Shown piece after piece: positions 41,515 through 51,535 of a stretch of DNA of 64,000 nt. Made by a program: the position numbers and the translations under genes. Positions within the stretch are counted from its first letter, which is position 1. Every line of letters starts with the position of its first letter. The DNA comes from Enterobacter hormaechei subsp. hoffmannii (lineage in GTDB: Bacteria; Pseudomonadota; Gammaproteobacteria; Enterobacterales; Enterobacteriaceae). Under the pieces are notes generated by a model that saw only the letters and a list, made by a program, of their open reading frames with translations, was not told where the DNA came from and made no database searches. The stretch lies in the NCBI RefSeq assembly GCF_001729745.1, contig NZ_CP017186.1, positions 1,240,001 to 1,304,000 of the forward strand, given 5' to 3'.

Positions 41515-42315
41515 TTACAGACCTTTAATGTTCTCAGCTTCCAGCTCGTTGAAGTATTTCAGCGTTTTCACTTTCAGCTCCATGGTGGACGGTTCGTCAC
41601 ACACGACAACCGCTTTTGGATGCAACTGTAAGCAGCTGATCGTCCACATATGGTTCACGTTGCCTTCAACGGCAGCCTGAAGCGCCTGCGCTTTCACTGC
41701 GCCCAGCACCAGAATCATCACTTCTTCGGCATCCAGCAGTGTACCCACACCCACGGTCAGCGCGTATTTAGGCACCTGATTGACGTCGCCGTCAAAGAAG
41801 CGGGAGTTAGCCACACGCGTGTCATGGGTCAACGTTTTAATACGGGTACGGGAAGCCAGTGAAGATGCCGGTTCGTTGAACGCGATATGACCATCGTTGC
41901 CTACGCCGCCCATAAACAGGTGGATTTTACCGTAAGAACGGATTTTTTCTTCATACTGACGGCATTCTGCGTCAATATCAGGCGCGTTTCCATTCAGCAG
42001 GTTAATGTTTTCAGCCGGAATATCAACGTGATCGAAGAAATTACGGTGCATAAAGCTGTGGTAACTTTCCGGATGTTCCTTTGGCAGGCCGACATATTCG
42101 TCCATGTTGAAGGTCACAACATGTTTAAAGCTAACCTGGCCCGCTTTGTGCATTTCAACCAAAGCCTTATACGCGGTCAGGGGAGTACCACCGGTTGGAA
42201 GACCGAGTACGAAAGGACGATCGGCTGTTGGTTTGAACGCGTTGATGCGGTTAACGATATGACGAGCAGCCCATTTTCCGACTTGTTCAGCTGTTGCCAG
42301 GGGAATCAGTCTCAT
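41515..42315 (-). CDS. nagB: NagB, glucosamine-6-phosphate deaminase
   Basis: It converts glucosamine-6-P to fructose-6-P and ammonia, the step into glycolysis. The 266-residue enzyme has the catalytic Asp72 (NMDEYVG) and the Asp141/His143/Glu148 group ([11 protein letters not shown]), at E. coli positions. It is the first gene of nagBACD and is divergent from nagE. The E. coli enzyme is an allosteric hexamer activated by GlcNAc-6-P. Confidence 0.98.
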   Translation of the reverse strand: MRLIPLATAEQVGKWAARHIVNRINAFKPTADRPFVLGLPTGGTPLTAYKALVEMHKAGQVSFKHVVTFNMDEYVGLPKEHPESYHSFMHRNFFDHVDIPAENINLLNGNAPDIDAECRQYEEKIRSYGKIHLFMGGVGNDGHIAFNEPASSLASRTRIKTLTHDTRVANSRFFDGDVNQVPKYALTVGVGTLLDAEEVMILVLGAVKAQALQAAVEGNVNHMWTISCLQLHPKAVVVCDEPSTMELKVKTLKYFNELEAENIKGL

Positions 42316-42640
42316 TATTCACCTCTAAAGTTTAAGTAAAAGTGGGCGGATGATTAGTGCAACCTGAACTAAGCGTAACCTGGAACCTTTCAGGCCGGAT
42401 CAATCCGTCTTGATTTTTTGAATGATAAAATAAGTTTTCATGGTTAGCCAGTGAAAGGGAGGGTTTAATACGATATTTGGTGACAATAATCACAAAAAAT
42501 AGGTGTTTAATTTGCGATACGAATTAATTTTTCACACACTCACACTGCCAGTGAATCATCAACAGTATCTATCGTTCGTGACACAATAAAAACATAGTTT
42601 ATGCGCGAGTCTTAACAAAGGGTCTCGTAGGGGGAATAGG
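42316..42640. promoter_or_regulatory. Divergent nagB-nagE control region with NagC operators
   Basis: This 325-nt AT-rich gap separates the two transcripts. The palindromic AATTTGCGATACGAATT core at 42509-42525 closely resembles the NagC operator in front of E. coli nagE. A second AT-rich candidate with AATGATAAAATAAG lies at 42421-42434, nearer nagB. In E. coli NagC bridges two such sites to form a repression loop, and CRP activates. Assignment of the second site is weaker. Confidence 0.65.
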
Positions 42641-44590
42641 ATGAATATTTTAGGTTTTTTCCAGCGCCTCGGTAGGGCTTTGCAGCTCCCTATCGCCGTG
42701 CTACCGGTTGCAGCATTGCTGCTGCGATTCGGGCAACCCGATCTTCTTAATGTGCCGTTTATTGCCCAGGCAGGCGGCGCCATTTTTGACAACCTTGCGC
42801 TGATTTTCGCCATCGGCGTGGCGTCAAGCTGGTCAAAAGACAGCGCCGGTGCAGCGGCACTGGCAGGGGCGGTAGGTTACTTCATCCTCACGAAAGCGAT
42901 GGTAACCATCAACCCGGAAATCAACATGGGTGTACTGGCGGGTATCATTACCGGTCTGGTCGGTGGCGCCGTGTACAACCGCTGGGCGGGTATCAAACTG
43001 CCTGACTTCCTGAGCTTCTTCGGCGGTAAACGTTTTGTGCCGATTGCGACGGGCTTTTTCTGTCTGATCCTCGCCGCCATCTTTGGCTACGTTTGGCCAC
43101 CGGTTCAGCATGCTATCCATGCGGGTGGCGAGTGGATCGTGTCTGCGGGCGCAATGGGCGCGGGCATCTTCGGTTTCATTAACCGTCTGCTGATCCCAAC
43201 CGGTCTGCATCAGGTACTGAACACCATCGCCTGGTTCCAGATTGGTGAGTTCACCAACGCGGCTGGCGCGGTATTCCACGGTGATATCAACCGCTTCTAC
43301 GCAGGCGACGGCACCGCGGGCATGTTCATGTCCGGCTTCTTCCCAATCATGATGTTTGGTCTGCCTGGCGCCGCGCTGGCAATGTACCTGGCTGCGCCGA
43401 AAGCGCGTCGCCCAATGGTTGGCGGGATGCTGCTGTCCGTTGCGATCACCGCCTTCCTGACCGGCGTGACCGAGCCACTGGAATTCCTGTTCATGTTCCT
43501 GGCTCCGCTGCTGTATCTGATGCACGCGATCCTGACCGGTATCAGCCTGTTCGTTGCCACCCTTCTGGGTATCCATGCAGGCTTCTCCTTCTCCGCAGGC
43601 GCTATCGACTATGTGTTGATGTACAACCTGCCGGCGGCAAGCAGCAACGTCTGGATGCTGGTGGTGATGGGCCTGATCTTCTTCGTTATCTACTTCGTTC
43701 TGTTCAGCGCGGTTATTCGTATGTTTAACCTGAAGACGCCGGGCCGCGAAGATACGAAAGATGATGTTGTGACCAGTGAAGCCAACAGCAATACCGAAGA
43801 GGGTTTAACCCAGCTGGCAACCAGCTATATTGCCGCTGTGGGTGGCACCGACAACCTGAAAGCGATCGATGCCTGTATTACCCGTCTGCGTCTGACCGTG
43901 GGCGACTCCGCGCGCGTGAGCGATGCAATGTGCAAACGCCTTGGTGCGTCTGGTGTGGTGAAGCTGAACAAACAAACCATCCAGGTTATCGTGGGTGCGA
44001 AAGCCGAATCTATCGGCGATGAAATGAAAAAAGTGGTTGCCCGTGGGCCGGTCGCTGCCGCCTCAACGGATAACGCGCCAGTAGCTGACGCGCCGGTTGC
44101 AAAACCGCAGGCTGTGCCAAATGCGGTGACCATCGCTGCGCTGGTTTCTCCGGTGACAGGTGACGTTGTTACGCTTGAGCAGGTGCCTGACGAAGCGTTC
44201 GCCAGCAAAGCGGTCGGTGATGGCGTGGCGGTGAAACCAACGGACAAAACCGTGGTCTCTCCGGCAGCCGGTACTATCGTGAAAATCTTCAACACCAACC
44301 ACGCGTTCTGCCTGGAAACGGAAAAAGGCGCGGAGATCGTTGTCCATATGGGTATCGATACCGTTGCGCTGAACGGTCAGGGCTTTACTCGCCTGGTGGA
44401 AGAGGGCGCTGAAGTGGCGGCAGGCCAGCCGATTCTGGAAATGGATCTGGAGTTCCTGAACGCCAACGCGCGCTCCATGATAAGCCCGGTAGTGTGCAGC
44501 AACATCGACGACTTCAGCGGTCTGGTGATCCAGGCGCAGGGGCAGGTAGTTGCAGGCCAAACGCCACTGTATGAGATTAAAGGCAAGTAA
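42641..44590 (+). CDS. nagE: NagE, PTS GlcNAc transporter EIICBA
   Basis: This 649-residue protein imports and phosphorylates N-acetylglucosamine. The membrane EIIC domain (about 1-370) is followed by EIIB with phosphocysteine Cys412 (DACITRLRL). After a Pro/Ala-rich linker (about 470-500) comes EIIA with phosphohistidine His569 (VVHMGIDT). A strong GGGGGAATAGG sequence precedes the ATG. It is divergent from nagB with the NagC control region between. Confidence 0.98.
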   Translation: MNILGFFQRLGRALQLPIAVLPVAALLLRFGQPDLLNVPFIAQAGGAIFDNLALIFAIGVASSWSKDSAGAAALAGAVGYFILTKAMVTINPEINMGVLAGIITGLVGGAVYNRWAGIKLPDFLSFFGGKRFVPIATGFFCLILAAIFGYVWPPVQHAIHAGGEWIVSAGAMGAGIFGFINRLLIPTGLHQVLNTIAWFQIGEFTNAAGAVFHGDINRFYAGDGTAGMFMSGFFPIMMFGLPGAALAMYLAAPKARRPMVGGMLLSVAITAFLTGVTEPLEFLFMFLAPLLYLMHAILTGISLFVATLLGIHAGFSFSAGAIDYVLMYNLPAASSNVWMLVVMGLIFFVIYFVLFSAVIRMFNLKTPGREDTKDDVVTSEANSNTEEGLTQLATSYIAAVGGTDNLKAIDACITRLRLTVGDSARVSDAMCKRLGASGVVKLNKQTIQVIVGAKAESIGDEMKKVVARGPVAAASTDNAPVADAPVAKPQAVPNAVTIAALVSPVTGDVVTLEQVPDEAFASKAVGDGVAVKPTDKTVVSPAAGTIVKIFNTNHAFCLETEKGAEIVVHMGIDTVALNGQGFTRLVEEGAEVAAGQPILEMDLEFLNANARSMISPVVCSNIDDFSGLVIQAQGQVVAGQTPLYEIKGK

Positions 44591-44616
44591 TCGCTCCTGA
44601 GTAGAGTTATGCCTTT

Positions 44617-44649
44617 AGCGGCGGGGGATATCCTCCGCCGCTTTTTTTT
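44617..44649 (+). terminator. nagE terminator
   Basis: AGCGGCGG and CCGCCGCT outer arms of a long stem, followed by eight Ts. Confidence 0.93.
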
Positions 44650-44759
44650 GCAGCAATTGCCCCCATTATTTTCTTCCGGGACGTTTTAAGGGTTGTCACT
44701 ACGTCCGGCTTATAAGATCATATGCCGTTATACGTTGTTTACGCTTTGAGGAATCCACG

Positions 44760-46427
44760 ATGAGTGAGGCAGAAGCCCGCCCGAGTAACTTTATTCGTCA
44801 GATCATCGATGAAGATCTGGCCAGTGGTAAGCACACCACAGTCCACACGCGTTTCCCGCCGGAGCCAAATGGCTACCTGCACATTGGTCACGCCAAATCG
44901 ATCTGCCTGAACTTTGGTATTGCGCAAGACTACCAGGGGCAGTGCAACCTGCGTTTCGATGACACCAACCCAGTAAAAGAAGACATCGAATACGTTGAGT
45001 CGATTAAAAACGACGTGCAATGGCTGGGCTTCAACTGGTCTGGCGATATCTGCTACTCCTCAGACTATTTCGATCAGCTGTATGCCTATGCGGTTGAACT
45101 GATTAACAAGGGTCTGGCATACGTCGACGAGCTCTCTGCTGACGAAATCCGTGAATACCGCGGTACGCTGACTCAGCCCGGTAAGAACAGTCCGTTCCGC
45201 GATCGTAGCGTGGAAGAGAACCTGGCGCTGTTTGAAAAAATGCGTGCCGGTGGCTTCGAAGAAGGTAAAGCGTGTCTGCGTGCTAAAATCGATATGGCGT
45301 CTCCGTTCATCGTGATGCGCGATCCGGTGCTGTACCGCATTAAGTTCGCAGAACACCACCAGACCGGTAACAAGTGGTGCATCTACCCGATGTACGACTT
45401 CACCCACTGCATCAGCGATGCGCTGGAAGGCATTACGCACTCTCTGTGCACGCTGGAATTCCAGGACAACCGTCGTCTGTACGACTGGGTGCTGGATAAC
45501 ATCACCATTCCTGTGCATCCGCGTCAGTACGAGTTCTCTCGTCTGAACCTGGAATACACCGTGATGTCCAAGCGTAAGCTGAACCTGCTGGTCACTGACA
45601 AGCACGTTGAAGGCTGGGACGACCCACGTATGCCGACCATTTCTGGCCTGCGTCGTCGTGGCTACACCTCTGCGTCCATTCGTGAGTTCTGCAAACGTAT
45701 CGGCGTCACCAAGCAGGACAACACCATCGAAATGGCGTCTCTGGAATCCTGCATTCGTGAAGACCTGAACGAAAACGCGCCGCGCGCGATGGCGGTGATC
45801 GATCCAGTGAAACTGGTTATCGAAAACTATCCGCAGGGCGGGAGCGAACTGGTCTCTATGCCTAACCATCCGAACAAACCGGAAATGGGCACCCGCGACG
45901 TGCCGTTCAGCGGTGAAATCTGGATCGATCGTGCCGACTTCCGCGAAGAAGCGAACAAGCAGTACAAGCGTCTGGTGCTGGGCAAAGAAGTACGTCTGCG
46001 TAACGCCTATGTAATCAAAGCCGAGCGCGTAGAGAAAGATGCGGAAGGTAACATCACGACCATCTTCTGTACGTACGACGCAGAAACGCTGAGCAAAGAT
46101 CCGGCGGATGGCCGTAAAGTGAAAGGCGTAATCCACTGGGTGAGCGCGCAGCATGCGCTGCCGGTTGAGATCCGTCTCTACGACCGTCTGTTCAGCGCGC
46201 CTAACCCAGGCGCAGCGGAAGACTTCCTGGCGGTTATTAACCCTGAGTCTCTGATTATCAAGCAGGGGTATGCCGAGCCGTCTCTGAAAGCCGCTGAAGC
46301 CGGTAAAGCGTTCCAGTTCGAACGTGAGGGTTATTTCTGCCTGGACAGCCGTTACAGCACGGCAGAAAAACCGGTATTTAACCGTACCGTGGGTCTGCGT
46401 GATACCTGGACTAAGATCGGCGAATAA
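44760..46427 (+). CDS. glnS: Glutaminyl-tRNA synthetase
   Basis: A class I synthetase of 555 residues that charges the four glnX/V/W/U tRNAs found in this same window. It has the HIGH-type motif ([10 protein letters not shown], about 38-47) and a KMSKS variant VMSKRKL near 268. The two C-terminal beta-barrels read the anticodon. It is nearly identical to the E. coli enzyme (one residue longer at the C-terminus, from memory). Confidence 0.98.
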   Translation: MSEAEARPSNFIRQIIDEDLASGKHTTVHTRFPPEPNGYLHIGHAKSICLNFGIAQDYQGQCNLRFDDTNPVKEDIEYVESIKNDVQWLGFNWSGDICYSSDYFDQLYAYAVELINKGLAYVDELSADEIREYRGTLTQPGKNSPFRDRSVEENLALFEKMRAGGFEEGKACLRAKIDMASPFIVMRDPVLYRIKFAEHHQTGNKWCIYPMYDFTHCISDALEGITHSLCTLEFQDNRRLYDWVLDNITIPVHPRQYEFSRLNLEYTVMSKRKLNLLVTDKHVEGWDDPRMPTISGLRRRGYTSASIREFCKRIGVTKQDNTIEMASLESCIREDLNENAPRAMAVIDPVKLVIENYPQGGSELVSMPNHPNKPEMGTRDVPFSGEIWIDRADFREEANKQYKRLVLGKEVRLRNAYVIKAERVEKDAEGNITTIFCTYDAETLSKDPADGRKVKGVIHWVSAQHALPVEIRLYDRLFSAPNPGAAEDFLAVINPESLIIKQGYAEPSLKAAEAGKAFQFEREGYFCLDSRYSTAEKPVFNRTVGLRDTWTKIGE

Positions 46428-46454
46428 TAACGCTGCTCTGGTCAATGAGAAACA

Positions 46455-46481
46455 AACGCCGCGTAACGCGGCGTTTTTTTA
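46455..46481 (+). terminator. glnS terminator
   Basis: AACGCCGCG, loop TAA, CGCGGCGTT, then seven Ts. Confidence 0.93.
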
Positions 46482-46874
46482 TTTAACGATCATGTCGTTA
46501 AGCATCGGGATAATCTTTTAAAGCCCACATTCCAGGTCAATGTGGTGCTACTTATTTTATTTAAAAAAAGTTTGTTGTTTTCCAAAAACAGAAACGCTGA
46601 AAAATATATTCTCATTCTCAATGTTACTTACTGAAAATTAGCGTATTCCCCCGCCAGTACTCGCTTCCCGGTAAATGTTACAAAGCACTACGAAATATGT
46701 GCTCTTCGTCATAATCCTGACTTTTGCCTGATTAAAAGCATTGATAATTCGCGTCGCGAAAAATAACCTAAAGACGGTAGTTAATTTGAGGGTATTTCTG
46801 ACTACCCCTGACCATTTGGTCTTTTCTGTTTTTCGCCGTTTAAGGCGTTTTAATTCGTCAAAGAGGAATAATCT
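46482..46874. promoter_or_regulatory. chiP promoter and leader with ChiX pairing site
   Basis: No ORF is supported in this AT-rich region. CGTCAAAGAGGAA at 46856-46868, covering the Shine-Dalgarno sequence, is perfectly complementary over 13 nt to the single-stranded region of the sRNA ChiX (UUCCUCUUUGACG). ChiX silences chiP when chito-oligosaccharides are absent. An AT-rich stretch at about 46549-46571 (TTATTTTATTT) may hold a NagC site, but that is uncertain. A small hairpin CGCC/GGCG sits just ahead of the pairing site. Confidence 0.75.
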
Positions 46875-48272
46875 ATGCGTACGTTCAGTGGCAAACGTAG
46901 TGCGCTGGCGCTGGCTATCGCCGGTGTGACAGCAATGTCGGGCCTGGTGGTTGCGCCAGAGGCAAAAGCAGCAGGTTTCATTGAAGATTCCACCCTTACG
47001 GGCGGTATTTATTACTGGCAACGTGAGCGTGACCGTAAAGACGTCACTGAAGATAAATACAAAACTAACCTTTCTCACTCGACCTGGAACGCCAACCTGG
47101 ATTTCCAGTCGGGATATGCCGCCGATATGTTCGGGATCGATATTGCAGCGTTCACCGCAATTGAAATGGCCGAAAATGGCGACAGCGGCCATCCGAACGA
47201 AATTGCGTTCTCCTCCAGCAATAAAGCTTACGACGAAGACTGGTCCGGCGATAAAAGCGGAATCAGCCTGTATAAAGCGGCTGCAAAATTCAAATATGGC
47301 CCGGTCTGGGCGCGTGGTGGTTATATCCAGCCAACCGGTCAGACGCTGTTAGCGCCGCACTGGAGCTTTATGCCAGGTACCTATCAGGGCGCGGAAGCCG
47401 GTGCTAATTTTGACTACGGCGATGCGGGGGCGTTGAGCTTCTCCTATATGTGGACCAACGAGTACAAAGCGCCGTGGCACATTGAGATGGACAAGTTCTA
47501 TCAAAACGATAAAAAAACCAAAGTTGATTATCTCCACTCGCTGGGGGCGAAGTACGACTTCAAAAACGATCTGGTGCTGGAAGCGGCTTTTGGTCAGGCT
47601 GAAGGTTATATTGATCAGTACTTTGCTAAAGCCAGCTACAAATTTGATATCGCAGGTAGCCCGCTGAGCACCAGCTATCAGTTCTACGGTACGCGCGACA
47701 AGGTCAGCGATGGCAGCGTAAATGATATTTATGACGGCACCGCGTGGTTACAGGCGCTAACCTTCGGCTACAAGGTGGGTCAGGTTGATTTGCGTCTGGA
47801 GGGAACATGGGTCAAGGCAGAAGGGCAGCAGGGCTATTTCCTGCAACGTATGACGCCAACCTACGCCTCTTCCAACGGTCGTCTGGATATCTGGTGGGAT
47901 AACCGCTCTGACTTCAACGCCGACGGCGAAAAGGCAGTCTTCTTCGGCGCAATGTATGACCTGAAGAACTGGAACCTGCCTGGCTGGGCAGTGGGCGCGT
48001 CCTACGCGTACGCCTGGGACGCGAAGCCAGCGGATATGGCTACGCCAGACGCCTACTACGATCCGAACTACCGTCTGAAAGAGTCTTCATACAGTCTGGA
48101 TGCGATTTATACCCTGCAGGAGGGCCGTGCGAAAGGCACGATGTTCAAACTGCACTTCACCCAGTATGACAACCACTCCGATATCCCGAGCTACGCGGGC
48201 GGTTACGGCAACATCTTCCAGGATGAGCGCGACGTGAAATTCATGGTCATTGCGCCATTTACCATCTTCTGA
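46875..48272 (+). CDS. chiP: ChiP, chitooligosaccharide outer-membrane porin
   Basis: An OprD-family outer-membrane channel for chito-oligosaccharides, 465 residues. The signal peptide covers about 1-32 (basic RTFSGKR start, hydrophobic core, cleavage near AKAA-GF). The remainder is beta-strand-rich with many aromatic residues, and it ends TIF with terminal Phe as needed for barrel assembly. It belongs to the NagC regulon, is silenced by ChiX, and is followed by chiQ. Confidence 0.97.
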   Translation: MRTFSGKRSALALAIAGVTAMSGLVVAPEAKAAGFIEDSTLTGGIYYWQRERDRKDVTEDKYKTNLSHSTWNANLDFQSGYAADMFGIDIAAFTAIEMAENGDSGHPNEIAFSSSNKAYDEDWSGDKSGISLYKAAAKFKYGPVWARGGYIQPTGQTLLAPHWSFMPGTYQGAEAGANFDYGDAGALSFSYMWTNEYKAPWHIEMDKFYQNDKKTKVDYLHSLGAKYDFKNDLVLEAAFGQAEGYIDQYFAKASYKFDIAGSPLSTSYQFYGTRDKVSDGSVNDIYDGTAWLQALTFGYKVGQVDLRLEGTWVKAEGQQGYFLQRMTPTYASSNGRLDIWWDNRSDFNADGEKAVFFGAMYDLKNWNLPGWAVGASYAYAWDAKPADMATPDAYYDPNYRLKESSYSLDAIYTLQEGRAKGTMFKLHFTQYDNHSDIPSYAGGYGNIFQDERDVKFMVIAPFTIF

Positions 48273-48316
48273 TGAATGCTGCGGCGGGCTGTGTCCCGCC
48301 GTTATGGAGAATGAAC

Positions 48317-48646
48317 ATGATGAAAAAAAGGGTAATCGTTGCGCTGCTGGCATTCGGGCTGGTGGCGTGCGCGCAGGATCAGGCGCCGAAAGAAGACTCC
48401 CGTCTGAAAGAGGCGTATAGCGCTTGCATCAATACCGCACAAGGTTCACCTGAGAAGATTGAAGCCTGTCAAAGCGTGCTGAACGAGCTAAAAAAAGACA
48501 AAGCCCATGAGCAATTCGCCACGCAGGAAAACGTTCGCGTGATGGATTACCAGGCCTGCATTCAGGCGCGTAAAACCGGTAACGATCAGGAAGTGGCGAA
48601 GCGTTGCGATAAGATATGGGACGAGATTCGCAATAACAATAAATAA
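48317..48646 (+). CDS. chiQ: ChiQ, chitosugar-induced lipoprotein
   Basis: A small lipoprotein co-transcribed with chiP. GGAG lies 7 nt before the ATG at 48317; the ATG one codon later is equally possible. The signal has lipobox GLVAC with Cys18. The mature part is charged and helical, with four further Cys (SACINTAQ, EACQSV, QACIQ, KRCDK) that could form two disulfides. The function in chitosugar use is not known to me. Confidence 0.93.
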   Translation: MMKKRVIVALLAFGLVACAQDQAPKEDSRLKEAYSACINTAQGSPEKIEACQSVLNELKKDKAHEQFATQENVRVMDYQACIQARKTGNDQEVAKRCDKIWDEIRNNNK

Positions 48647-48656
48647 GTTGCTTTAC

Positions 48657-48687
48657 GCCCGGTGGCGCTGCGCTTACCGGGCTTTTT
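48657..48687 (+). repeat. REP element serving as chiPQ terminator
   Basis: GCCCGGTGGCGC, TGC loop region, GCTTACCGGGC, then TTTTT. It is a REP-type palindrome whose T-run makes it a likely intrinsic terminator, converging on the fur terminator. Confidence 0.82.
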
Positions 48688-48693
48688 CCAGGC

Positions 48694-48720
48694 AAAAAAA
48701 AGCCAACCTCACGGCTGGCT
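48694..48720 (-). terminator. fur terminator
   Basis: Minus strand: AGCCAGCC, loop GTGA, GGTTGGCT, then seven Ts. Confidence 0.92.
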
Positions 48721-48738
48721 CAGAGTATGAACACTGAC

Positions 48739-49185
48739 TTATTTTGCGTCGTGCGCATGTTCATTTTCGCGGCAATCCCCTTCAGCACAGTGACCGTACA
48801 GGTACAGGCTGTGGTTGGTCAGGCGGATGCCATGACGGGCGGCGATTTCACGCTGGCGTGATTCAATGGAATCATCGCTAAATTCAATGACCTTGCCACA
48901 GTCGAGGCAGATCAGGTGATCGTGGTGGTGCTGCTGAGTCAGCTCGAACACGGATTTACCGCCTTCGAAATTATGACGAGTAACAATGCCCGCGTCATCA
49001 AACTGGTTCAGCACACGATAGACGGTTGCCAGCCCAATCTCTTCACCCATATCGATAAGACGCTTATAAAGGTCTTCCGCACTGACATGGTGATTGTCTG
49101 GCCCCTGAAGCACTTCAAGGATTTTTAACCGAGGAAGCGTTACTTTCAGGCCAGCTTTCTTTAATGCGGTATTGTTGTCAGTCAT
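48739..49185 (-). CDS. fur: Fur, ferric uptake regulator
   Basis: A 148-residue Fe(II)-dependent repressor of iron uptake genes. The winged-helix DNA-binding domain is at about 1-82. The HHHDHLICLDCGKV motif (about 87-100) gives metal-site histidines and the structural zinc cysteines (CLDC), and there is a second CAEGDC pair near the C-terminus. The sequence is very close to E. coli Fur. Its start overlaps the end of the leader ORF uof by 8 nt, and a Fur box lies just upstream, which fits autoregulation. Confidence 0.98.
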   Translation of the reverse strand: MTDNNTALKKAGLKVTLPRLKILEVLQGPDNHHVSAEDLYKRLIDMGEEIGLATVYRVLNQFDDAGIVTRHNFEGGKSVFELTQQHHHDHLICLDCGKVIEFSDDSIESRQREIAARHGIRLTNHSLYLYGHCAEGDCRENEHAHDAK

Positions 49186-49264
49186 GCGGAATCTGTCCTG
49201 TTGCTAAACGATTCACTTCAAAAGAAGAAGTGACAGAAAATGCACTTGGGATAATGCGTCTCAT
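49178..49264 (-). CDS. uof: Uof, translated leader ORF coupled to fur
   Basis: A 28-codon frame (MRRIIPSAFSV...GQIPHD) ends in TGA inside the fur ATGACTGA start, overlapping it by 8 nt. E. coli has a 28-codon ORF uof in this place whose translation is coupled to fur and is blocked by the sRNA RyhB. The identical length and overlap support the call. The ATG has only a weak ribosome binding site and coincides with the -10 box of a fur promoter, so it can be translated only from longer transcripts that start upstream. Confidence 0.6.
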   Translation of the reverse strand: MRRIIPSAFSVTSSFEVNRLATGQIPHD

Positions 49265-49294
49265 TATAGAACTGCCATGGCTAAATGAAAACTG
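49250..49294 (-). promoter_or_regulatory. fur promoter and Fur box
   Basis: On the forward strand GATAATGCGTCTCATTATA (49250-49268) matches the 19-bp Fur box at about 14 positions. On the minus strand it overlaps TATAAT, with TTTTCA 17 bp upstream as a -35. Fur binding here would block its own promoter. Confidence 0.7.
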
Positions 49295-49447
49295 CAAGTC
49301 TCAAGCAAAGTATGCTTATAAAAACGTGGTATCACCAACAAACTTGTTCGATGGCACCCACTTTTTACCAGGGGGATATTGTACAGGTCTGGACGAAAAA
49401 GTTAAAAGTTTGTAGCAATTAATTTAATCGGTTTTACCTGGACAACG

Positions 49448-49467
49448 GGCGCAACCGGAGTTGCGCC
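49448..49467 (-). other. Hairpin after fldA without T-run
   Basis: GGCGCAA, 6-nt loop, TTGCGCC follows the fldA stop. The lack of a T-run suggests incomplete termination, so fldA transcripts may run into uof-fur. Confidence 0.6.
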
Positions 49468-49476
49468 GCAGGGATA

Positions 49477-50007
49477 TCAGGCGTTAAGGATATCGTCCAG
49501 GTTCAGCTCTTCACGAACCTGCTTAACCCATTTTTCTACACGCTCTGCGGTCAGCTCTGGCTGACGGTCTTCATCAATGGCAAGGCCAACGAAGTGATCG
49601 TCATCTGCCAGACCTTTGGAAGCTTCGAAGTGGTAACCCGCTGTTGGCCAGTGACCAACGATCGCCGCACCGCGCGGCTCAATGATGTCGCGAATAGTGC
49701 CCAGCGCATCACAGAAATACTCAGCGTAGTCTTCCTGATCGCCACAGCCAAACAGGGCAACCAGCTTGCCGTTGAAGTCGACTTCTTCCAGCGTCGGGAA
49801 GAAATCGTCCCAGTCACACTGTGCTTCACCGTAGTACCAGGTCGGGATGCCCAGCAGCAGGATGTCATAGCCCTCGAGATCTTCTTTGCTGCTCTTGGCG
49901 ATGTCATGCACATCAGCAACGTCTTTACCGAGCTGTTTTTGAATGTTTTTTGCGATATTTTCTGTATTGCCGGTATCACTGCCAAAGAAAATGCCGATGA
50001 TTGCCAT
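49477..50007 (-). CDS. fldA: Flavodoxin 1
   Basis: An essential FMN electron carrier for ribonucleotide reductase, IspG/IspH and methionine synthase activation. The ATG at 50007 ([16 protein letters not shown]) gives 176 residues, the E. coli length. The phosphate-binding loop SDTGNTE is at about 10-16, and the FMN-stacking Trp and Tyr are in the PTWYYGE and [10 protein letters not shown] loops. It lies upstream of uof-fur on the same strand, as in E. coli. Confidence 0.98.
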   Translation of the reverse strand: MAIIGIFFGSDTGNTENIAKNIQKQLGKDVADVHDIAKSSKEDLEGYDILLLGIPTWYYGEAQCDWDDFFPTLEEVDFNGKLVALFGCGDQEDYAEYFCDALGTIRDIIEPRGAAIVGHWPTAGYHFEASKGLADDDHFVGLAIDEDRQPELTAERVEKWVKQVREELNLDDILNA

Positions 50008-50162
50008 GAGTAAAATAACCTCTTGAAACTTAATGGTATGGTGGCGCAAATTGTCCACGGATAAGGGCAATAATAGCAGAACAGGCAACCCTGCGGAAAC
50101 AGCTATCACGCAGGACTGCACTCTGTGCTACATGAAAAAGGTAATATTGGGGATTTTCTGAC

Positions 50163-50450
50163 TCACGCCTTGCCGCGTAACGTCTCAAGCTGGGCGATCA
50201 GCATCTCTTCGATCAGTTCGCTGCGGCTGATGTTGCGCGCGTCAGCTAACTCGTTAAGCGCATCGACGGCATCGGCATTCAGCTTGAGTTCGACACGCTT
50301 AAGCCCACGATTTTTATCGCGTTTAAGCTGGTTGCGTTTATTGATACGCAGCTGTTCATCGCGCGAAAGCGGATTCGTTTTCGGTCGTCCCGGTCGACGC
50401 TCATTCGCGAACAGATCTAGTGTCGTACGGTCCGTTTGTTCTTTGGCCAT
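50163..50450 (-). CDS. ybfE: YbfE, LexA-regulated CopB-like protein
   Basis: A 95-residue basic protein. The C-terminal half (about 50-90: VELKLNADAVDALNELADARNISRSELIEEMLIAQ) has the ribbon-helix-helix pattern of CopB/plasmid-copy-type regulators, and the N-terminal half is rich in Arg/Lys/Asn. In E. coli ybfE is listed as SOS-induced. I see no canonical CTGT-N8-ACAG LexA box upstream here. Targets are unknown. Confidence 0.9.
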   Translation of the reverse strand: MAKEQTDRTTLDLFANERRPGRPKTNPLSRDEQLRINKRNQLKRDKNRGLKRVELKLNADAVDALNELADARNISRSELIEEMLIAQLETLRGKA

Positions 50451-50578
50451 GATTCTGAGACTTCGGGGGAAACACGCCGCCCTGCTAATGCCCGGGCGAT
50501 AAGCGCGCCATCATACATCACCCAAATCCACACGCCAACGACTGGAAGCCCGTCGTCTTCCGGTCGCTGGCTTTTTAA

Positions 50579-51352
50579 TCAATTCGCTGTATCAGTAAGA
50601 TAGCGGCGAATGGCGCGCAGGACCGCATCCGGTTTTTCCGCGTGGACCCAGTGCCCGGCACCGGCGATGACGTGAGCGCGAGCCTGCGGAAATTGCGCCA
50701 GCAGCGTGTCACGGTACGCGTCAGTGACGTAAGGGGAGTTGCCACCGCGAATAAAGAGGGTAGGGTGCGGCCAGGCGGGGACATTTTCCCACCCCACAAT
50801 ATGCGAATACTGATCCCACAGTACCGGGACGTTAAAGCGCCATTGTCCGTCAACAAAGGATTTCAGCAGGAACTGGACCACGCCTTCTTCATCGAGATGC
50901 TCGCGCATAACGGCTGCCGCCTGCTGGCGTGTGGAGACGCCTGACTCTGTCACGGCATTGATCGCAGCGAAAATCTCATCGTGACGGCGAACGTCGTAAT
51001 TGACGGGCGCAACGTCAATGACCACCAGACCGGAAATTCGCTCAGGGGCCAGCGCTGTAAGCGCCATCACCGCTTTACCGCCCATTGAATGCCCGATGAG
51101 CGTCGCTTTCTGGATATTGTTCGCATCGAGGGCGTCACGCAGATCCTGCGCCATGGCTGCGTAGGTCATCTCCTCCGAGCGCCCTGAAAGACCGTGATTG
51201 CGCATATCAACCTGGAGGATCTCGTGATCGGTCACTAAATCGCGCGCCAGCACGCCCAGGTTATCCAGGCTACCAAACAGGCCGTGAACCAGTACGATGG
51301 GAGAATTATTGTTCGGCGATTGTGCAGTTTGCGCTCGGGTATTCAATTTCAT
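50579..51352 (-). CDS. ybfF: YbfF, alpha/beta-hydrolase acyl-CoA esterase
   Basis: A 257-residue serine esterase with nucleophile Ser89 in GHSMGG, oxyanion region HGLFGSLDNLG (about 23-33) and the catalytic His in HWVHAEKP near the C-terminus. E. coli YbfF cleaves short-chain esters and palmitoyl/malonyl-CoA in vitro; its physiological substrate is unclear. It is divergent from seqA. Confidence 0.95.
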   Translation of the reverse strand: MKLNTRAQTAQSPNNNSPIVLVHGLFGSLDNLGVLARDLVTDHEILQVDMRNHGLSGRSEEMTYAAMAQDLRDALDANNIQKATLIGHSMGGKAVMALTALAPERISGLVVIDVAPVNYDVRRHDEIFAAINAVTESGVSTRQQAAAVMREHLDEEGVVQFLLKSFVDGQWRFNVPVLWDQYSHIVGWENVPAWPHPTLFIRGGNSPYVTDAYRDTLLAQFPQARAHVIAGAGHWVHAEKPDAVLRAIRRYLTDTAN

Positions 51353-51488
51353 GGCAAAGTTCTTTTTTTAGGTTTGTCAGGTTAGGGTATCATGTTGACC
51401 ATTCTGCCGCCCGGGGGCAAGGATCCAGTTTAATCTGACTTTTGCCGCCAACCTGGTTTGACGCTATCCGCTGTTGGGATTAGACCTT

Positions 51489-51494
51489 ATAATC
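51489..51494 (+). promoter_or_regulatory. Candidate -10 of the seqA promoter
   Basis: TATAAT about 42 nt before the seqA start; the -35 is not clear. Confidence 0.4.
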
Positions 51495-51535
51495 TCAACG
51501 ACTTGTATTCAGATAAGATATCGCACTGGATTAAG

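Noticed and set aside
45060..46445. 461-codon open frame antisense to glnS
   Set aside because: Same cause: shadow of a highly biased, conserved gene.
50451..50578. LexA box upstream of ybfE
   Set aside because: No CTGT-N8-ACAG sequence found, although ybfE is LexA-regulated in E. coli.
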